Part shown: in pieces, positions 60,388 through 64,000 of the stretch
How positions within the stretch are numbered: position 1 is the stretch's first letter
How the letters are laid out: each line of letters starts with the position of its first letter
Assembly: GCF_019008365.1 (NCBI RefSeq)
Contig: NZ_JAHHUL010000007.1
Coordinates: 46,133 to 110,132, forward strand
Length of the DNA stretch: 64,000 nucleotides
From: Phosphitispora fastidiosa
GTDB taxonomy: Bacteria; Bacillota; Thermincolia; Thermincolales; UBA2595
Direction of reading: 5' to 3'
Notes under the pieces: generated by a model
Database searches by the model: none
What the model was told of the DNA's origin: nothing
The model's input: only the letters and a program-made list of their open reading frames with translations
Position numbers and translations under genes: made by a program

Positions 60388-60709
60388 CTTTTTGGACTCC
60401 TTATTGTTATATTTGCTATCATAATCATATTTACTCTAATTATAAAGCAATAACAACTATCATTCAATACAGCTATAACCAATTCCTATACCGGTATAAG
60501 AAATTGTGTGCAGGAAAATAGACAGAGCATGAATAAATATTTGTAATAAGACAACGTAAGACAGTAGAAGACAGCATGTGACAACAAATGACATCAATAG
60601 ACGACGTGAAGCAAACAAGAGTCGCAGAGCAAATGGTGAAAGTGAATACAAATATAAACATAAGCATGCTAGCAGCTATCTGAACAAATATTTATGAGGA
60701 GGGGTTATC
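60388..60709. other. Divergent intergenic region between lysR and the cytochrome gene
   Basis: No gene is supported. It contains inverted-repeat-rich AT DNA at 60400-60500 (lysR promoter side), the 10-bp-phased GACA array at 60550-60603 and the AGGAGGGG ribosome binding site of the cytochrome gene. No clear sigma-A or sigma-54 promoter was found on the plus strand. Confidence 0.5.
60550..60603 (+). promoter_or_regulatory. GACA direct-repeat array phased at exactly 10 bp
   Basis: GACA begins at 60550, 60560, 60570, 60580 and 60590, and GACG at 60600. A further GACA at 60521 is 29 bp earlier. The bases between are not conserved apart from purine-rich TAAG/TGTG ends. The array starts about 160 bp before the cytochrome start codon. 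Confidence 0.55.
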
Positions 60710-61531
60710 ATGATAGAAAAAACAGCAATGAAAGACGGTTTAACCAGAAGAAGATTCCTTATTGGTGCCGGAGCCCTGGCTACCGGAGTCCTCGCCGGCG
60801 GCGTTGCCGGCTGCACCGGCTCCACAGGTTCCACTGGAAGTTCCGGCACTAATACCGGAAATGCAGCAGAGGCAAATGCCATACCGTGGCAGTATAAGAA
60901 GCTGGATGTCGAGGCTGTGAGAAAGCTGGGGTATGATAATTATTACAAAGATGGCTGTATGTACGGAGTTGCTGCAGCAATAATTGAAACCTTAAGGGAA
61001 ACCACCGGGGGACCATGGAATACGATTCCCATGGATATGTTTGCTTATGGAGAGGGCGGCGCTTTCGGCTGGGGAACTCTCTGCGGAGCCCTGAACGGGG
61101 GACTTGCGATGATTAACCTGGCTGCCGGAAAAAATGCCGATCTGGGAAATGACCTGATTGGATGGTATACTGAAAATCCGTTTCCTTCAGACAAACACGA
61201 AGCTTACTGCAAATTTAACAATCAGATTACAACGGTATCCAAATCACCTCTGTGCCATGCTTCGGTAACCAGGTGGACCGAGGCTGCGGATGTCCGGGTT
61301 GGCACTGATGAAAGGAAGGACCGCTGTGCCAAACTTACCGGTGATACTGCTGCAAAGGTAGCCGAACTCCTTAATAAGGCCCTTGAAGGCCAGTATACGG
61401 CTACATTTAAACCCACGGCAGACTACATTACATGTATGGGCTGTCACCAGGGCGCCGACAGTACTCTGGATAACGAGCAGGGTAAGATGAATTGTGTCAC
61501 CTGCCATGAAGACCATACAAAGAAGAGCTGA
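60710..61531 (+). CDS. Tat-exported split-Soret-like cytochrome c
   Basis: A protein of 273 residues. The twin-arginine signal TRRRFLIGAGALATGVLAGG is followed by a Cys (possible lipoprotein) and a Gly/Ser/Thr-rich linker. The middle has GCMYGVAAAIIETLRE and GEGGAFGWGTLCGALNGG, which resemble the split-Soret cytochrome / C_GCAxxG_C_C family. Two C-terminal heme-binding motifs CMGCH and CVTCH lie near residues 243 and 263. It should be a dihaem electron carrier outside the membrane. Substrate unknown. AGGAGGGG precedes the ATG. Confidence 0.8.
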   Translation: MIEKTAMKDGLTRRRFLIGAGALATGVLAGGVAGCTGSTGSTGSSGTNTGNAAEANAIPWQYKKLDVEAVRKLGYDNYYKDGCMYGVAAAIIETLRETTGGPWNTIPMDMFAYGEGGAFGWGTLCGALNGGLAMINLAAGKNADLGNDLIGWYTENPFPSDKHEAYCKFNNQITTVSKSPLCHASVTRWTEAADVRVGTDERKDRCAKLTGDTAAKVAELLNKALEGQYTATFKPTADYITCMGCHQGADSTLDNEQGKMNCVTCHEDHTKKS

Positions 61532-61576
61532 TTCAAAAGAAGCTAATTCAAAAAACAGCAGTTGGGAGGTATCCGG

Positions 61577-61747
61577 ATGTTAGGGTTGGGATTACCTGAA
61601 ATAATGCTTATCCTGGTTATTGCTCTGGTCATTTTCGGGCCGGGGAAACTGCCAGAAATCGGGAAGGCATTTGGCAGAAGCATAAAAGAATTTAAACAGG
61701 CAACCTCAGAGGCTGCCGATGTAATAATGAAAGATTCCCCAAAATAA
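61577..61747 (+). CDS. tatA: Twin-arginine translocase subunit TatA
   Basis: A TatA of 56 residues: one membrane helix ([24 protein letters not shown]), the [10 protein letters not shown] hinge, then an amphipathic [15 protein letters not shown] helix. It lies 45 bp after a Tat substrate gene, which suggests a dedicated export pair. tatC is not in this window. The start is chosen for GGGAGG upstream. Confidence 0.92.
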   Translation: MLGLGLPEIMLILVIALVIFGPGKLPEIGKAFGRSIKEFKQATSEAADVIMKDSPK

Positions 61748-61767
61748 TATTACCCCCCAATTTTTTT

Positions 61768-61816
61768 ATCAGGCGCTTTTACGGACTGAATCCGTGGCGG
61801 TGCCTGATATTTTTTT
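61768..61816 (+). terminator. Rho-independent terminator
   Basis: ATCAGGCGC and GGTGCCTGAT form the main stem, extended inside by ACGG/CCGT, and a run of seven Ts follows. It ends the cytochrome-tatA transcript. Confidence 0.85.
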
Positions 61817-61902
61817 GCTTTGGGGAATTAATAATGTATGTCTGGAAGCGGGGGCTGCAGCTAATGGAAGGTTTTGGACCGGAGACGTAGAATATTATAA
61901 CT

Positions 61903-62397
61903 ATGAGAAAAAAACATCTATTAGCATTTTTTATAGCTGCAGCGGCTGTCAGTACATTGTTTGCCTACCTGGGGATCAGGGCGGCAGGCGGGTTTTTGGT
62001 AAAAGCCGATATTGGGGTCGGTGAAAAGGTTTACAGCAAAACTTACAGTGAAAAGAGCCCACTGGAGGAATTCGTACACCCTGAACCTGATTTTATGATG
62101 ACAGCCACGGCTTATACAGACAGGGGTGAAACAAAATCCAGAATTCACGCCGGGGTAGGCTGTGTCGCGGTTGACCGCAGGGTAATCCCTCATGGGACAC
62201 TTCTGTACATAGAGGGATACGGCCTCGGCCTGGCAACAGATACGGGCCGTCTGATAAAGGGCCGGCGCATTGACGTATGGTTTGCTGATGAAGAAATAGC
62301 TGTACAGTGGGGCCGGAAAAAGGTCAGGGTATGGAAAGTCGGGCAGGCTGATATTGAGAAGATTTTGGCTGCAGGGGGCCGGTATCTCAAATATTAG
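61903..62397 (+). CDS. 3D-domain protein (exported, cell-wall)
   Basis: A protein of 164 residues with an N-terminal signal or anchor helix (KKHLLAFFIAAAAVSTLFAYLGI). The C-terminal 3D domain has TATAYT, VAVDRRVIPHGTLLYIEGYG, ATDTG and KGRRIDVWF, giving the three Asp of the active site. 3D domains occur in lytic transglycosylase-like proteins such as YuiC and Rpf-related stationary-phase factors. It may act in spore germination or cell-wall turnover. Confidence 0.85.
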   Translation: MRKKHLLAFFIAAAAVSTLFAYLGIRAAGGFLVKADIGVGEKVYSKTYSEKSPLEEFVHPEPDFMMTATAYTDRGETKSRIHAGVGCVAVDRRVIPHGTLLYIEGYGLGLATDTGRLIKGRRIDVWFADEEIAVQWGRKKVRVWKVGQADIEKILAAGGRYLKY

Positions 62398-62422
62398 AAA
62401 CTGCCGCAATTCCAACAGTTAT

Positions 62423-63241
62423 TTATTTAAGTTTGTTTCCTTCCGGAACCCATGACCAGTATTTTTGGGGTAAATGTTTCCTGGCCAGGGCCAGATTTTT
62501 TCTTCCCTCAATGTACTGGGATTCGTAGTAGGTTTCCCACAGCAGGTCAAACTCATCCCCCGGAAGGTCAAACGGCAGGTTGGCTGGGGATGTGGTCTTA
62601 ACTACACTGTTTTCAAGATAGCATGCGGTCTGTTCTGTTGGTGTCATCTGCTCTGTTAAAGCTGTCTGCTCTGTGTTAGCATTAATTCTATTGCCGGTAA
62701 TCAGGTAAATTTTCCACCCGCGGTGGCGGCGGGCAAAGTAGCGCAGCACCAGATCACTGATATCATGCTGAAAATCAGCCTTACCGACCATAAACCTGCC
62801 ATTGGCATTTTCCACAGGGGACAGCCTGATGAAACCGTTTGCCCTGTGGGCTTCCATACAGACCCTGCGTGATCTGTTAAACATGCTGCGGGCATCTTTG
62901 GAGACTCTGCCAAGAACATAATCGAGGTCGTATTCGAGGGCCTGGAGCAAAACTTTTGATATCAGCCTGTACCTGTCGGGAGAATGGTAGCGGGAAGCGT
63001 AGAAAACGCCTTCGGCCAGGCTGCGGGCTTTTTTACTGTTGAACCATTCCAGGGTCCCATAACTCTGCTCATACCTTTTCCTGATAGCTTCCGTGTTGAT
63101 GGTGTCACAGTCAATGGCCTTTCTACCATTAAACATGGATTCGGCAAACTCCTTTTTATGCATGCAGAGCCCTTTACACAGACGTGAGAGCATGGCTGCC
63201 CTGAGAAAGGACCCGGGGCTGCCGCTGTGAAGAATAATCAA
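62423..63241 (-). CDS. DUF4130 (TIGR03915-type) putative DNA-repair protein
   Basis: A protein of about 272 residues. The C-terminal part has VCMEAHRANGFIRL, ISDLVLRYFARRHRGWKIYLI and ESQYIEGRKNLALARKHLPQKYWSWVPE. This matches the DUF4130 pattern seen beside a radical SAM partner. A stretch TEQTALTEQMTPTEQTA (near residue 195) is a low-complexity insertion. The start is TTG at 63241, set by GGAGGG six bases upstream, and overlaps the radical SAM gene by 68 bases. The reaction is unknown. It resembles uracil-DNA glycosylase-type proteins. Confidence 0.75.
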   Translation of the reverse strand: MIILHSGSPGSFLRAAMLSRLCKGLCMHKKEFAESMFNGRKAIDCDTINTEAIRKRYEQSYGTLEWFNSKKARSLAEGVFYASRYHSPDRYRLISKVLLQALEYDLDYVLGRVSKDARSMFNRSRRVCMEAHRANGFIRLSPVENANGRFMVGKADFQHDISDLVLRYFARRHRGWKIYLITGNRINANTEQTALTEQMTPTEQTACYLENSVVKTTSPANLPFDLPGDEFDLLWETYYESQYIEGRKNLALARKHLPQKYWSWVPEGNKLK

Positions 63242-64000
63242 ATGAATCCCTCCAGAGTTCAAGCTGCTGAACCAGTTTGTATGATTCCCTGTACCTGCCG
63301 TTAACCTGGACAAAGGGAGCCGCCCTTTTAACAACCACGCCTGTATTCCTCAGCTCATCAAGGGTGTTGAACTTAAATTGTTTTCTGGCGCTGACTATCC
63401 TTCGGGCTGAAGCCGGGCCAATCCCCGGTACCTTCAGAAGCTCTCTGTATGATGCCCTGTTGACTTCAAGGGGAAAGAGCTGCAGGTTGTTAAGAGCATA
63501 ATTTAGTTTCGGGTCAAGGTCCTCGGGGAGGTTACCATCACTGTTAAAACTGATATCGGTTAATTTGAAGCCATACAAACGGAACAGGAAGTCACACTGG
63601 TATAACCGGTGTTCTCTAAGGACTGTTGCCGGGGACATCCCTTCCAGGGGCGTCCCGGTAACAGGCTGGAAGGCGCTGAAATAGACGCGTTTCAGTCCGA
63701 TACCCTGGTAAAGACCGGATGTTGTCTTTAGGATGGCGGCATCACTTTCCCCGGCTGCCCCGACCATAAACTGTGTTGTCTGTCCTGCAGGCAGCAAACC
63801 ACCTTTCTGCAGCCGGTTAATCCATTTCATGCGGTTAATGATATCGTCATTAAAGTCCTTCAGTTTACTCAGTTTTTGCAAATGAGCTGCTGTGGGGGCT
63901 TCGATGTTGACAGATACTCTGCTGGCCAGCCTGACAGCCTGCTCAATATATTCGGGCTGGGACCCCGGAATTATTTTAAGGTGGATATAACCTTTAAAAC
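63174..64000 (-). CDS. Radical SAM DNA modification/repair protein, C-terminal part (cut by window edge)
   Basis: This is the last 275 or so residues of a TIGR03916-type radical SAM protein. The start and CxxxCxxC motif lie beyond 64000. Visible are IHLKIIPGSQPEYIEQAVRLASRVSVNIEAP (the barrel end), FMVGAAGESDAAIL, and a C-terminal helix-hairpin-helix (LLKVPGIGPASARRIVSARK) for DNA contact. It is the known partner of the DUF4130 protein that follows on the same strand. Confidence 0.85.
   Translation of the reverse strand, partial: FKGYIHLKIIPGSQPEYIEQAVRLASRVSVNIEAPTAAHLQKLSKLKDFNDDIINRMKWINRLQKGGLLPAGQTTQFMVGAAGESDAAILKTTSGLYQGIGLKRVYFSAFQPVTGTPLEGMSPATVLREHRLYQCDFLFRLYGFKLTDISFNSDGNLPEDLDPKLNYALNNLQLFPLEVNRASYRELLKVPGIGPASARRIVSARKQFKFNTLDELRNTGVVVKRAAPFVQVNGRYRESYKLVQQLELWRDSFDYSSQRQPRVLSQGSHALTSV

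Overview
The window looks like the chromosome of an anaerobic, endospore-forming clostridial bacterium of the Desulfotomaculum/Peptococcaceae/Moorella kind. The evidence is a Wood-Ljungdahl-type methylene-tetrahydrofolate reductase complex ([18 protein letters not shown]), T-box leaders, a Gram-positive LexA box, strong AGGAGG ribosome binding sites, SpoIIM-, LysM-, 3D- and DUF3231-type proteins, a split-Soret-like cytochrome c with tatA, and YedE/TusA/DUF3343 sulfur or selenium modules. The species cannot be named from the sequence alone.

Layout. 1-6.1 kb is a nest of mobile DNA. An IS3-type transposase gene (minus strand) is cut inside its DDE domain by a group II intron (394-5884). The intron's reverse-transcriptase gene is decayed and is itself split by a fragment of another DDE transposase and by a recombinase-in-trio (RIT) element with three consecutive tyrosine recombinases. 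6.5-15.7 kb is the metabolic core: a small Cys-rich protein behind a sigma-54 promoter, a helically phased array of GTGNNACA repeats, a second sigma-54 promoter, then hdrC, hdrB, a giant hdrA, mvhD, metV, metF and a paralogue of the Cys-rich protein. 15.8-31.9 kb is mixed: a PAP2-like membrane protein, thiE, a 35-residue membrane peptide, foldback repeats, an N-formylglutamate amidohydrolase-like protein, a candidate small RNA, DUF72, LysM proteins, two DUF3231 proteins, an acetate-type transporter, a LexA-controlled mutagenesis cassette (imuB-like, DUF6504-like, dnaE2-like), and two beta-propeller proteins. 32-40.8 kb is a branched-chain amino acid ABC transporter (livHMGF) with three livK paralogues, two of them behind T-box leaders and the third behind a different attenuated leader.

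40.9-51.3 kb holds an iron-sulfur flavoprotein, DUF1540, glucan phosphorylase, yedE-tusA-DUF3343, an M24 peptidase and a heterodimeric ABC exporter. 51.4-58.0 kb is a DUF4129-DUF4350-MoxR-DUF58-SpoIIM-RDD cluster. 58.0-61.7 kb carries a second YeeE/TusA module with a LysR regulator, then a Tat-exported split-Soret-like cytochrome and tatA. The window ends with a 3D-domain protein and a DUF4130 plus radical-SAM DNA-repair pair, the latter cut off by the window edge.

The most unusual signals are regulatory DNA rather than genes. Three separate intergenic arrays of short direct repeats are locked to the helical repeat (10-11, 21 and 10 bp), upstream of the MTHFR operon, yedE and the cytochrome gene. 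There are also two families of foldback elements scattered between genes, and a duplicated small Cys-rich protein that brackets the MTHFR operon.
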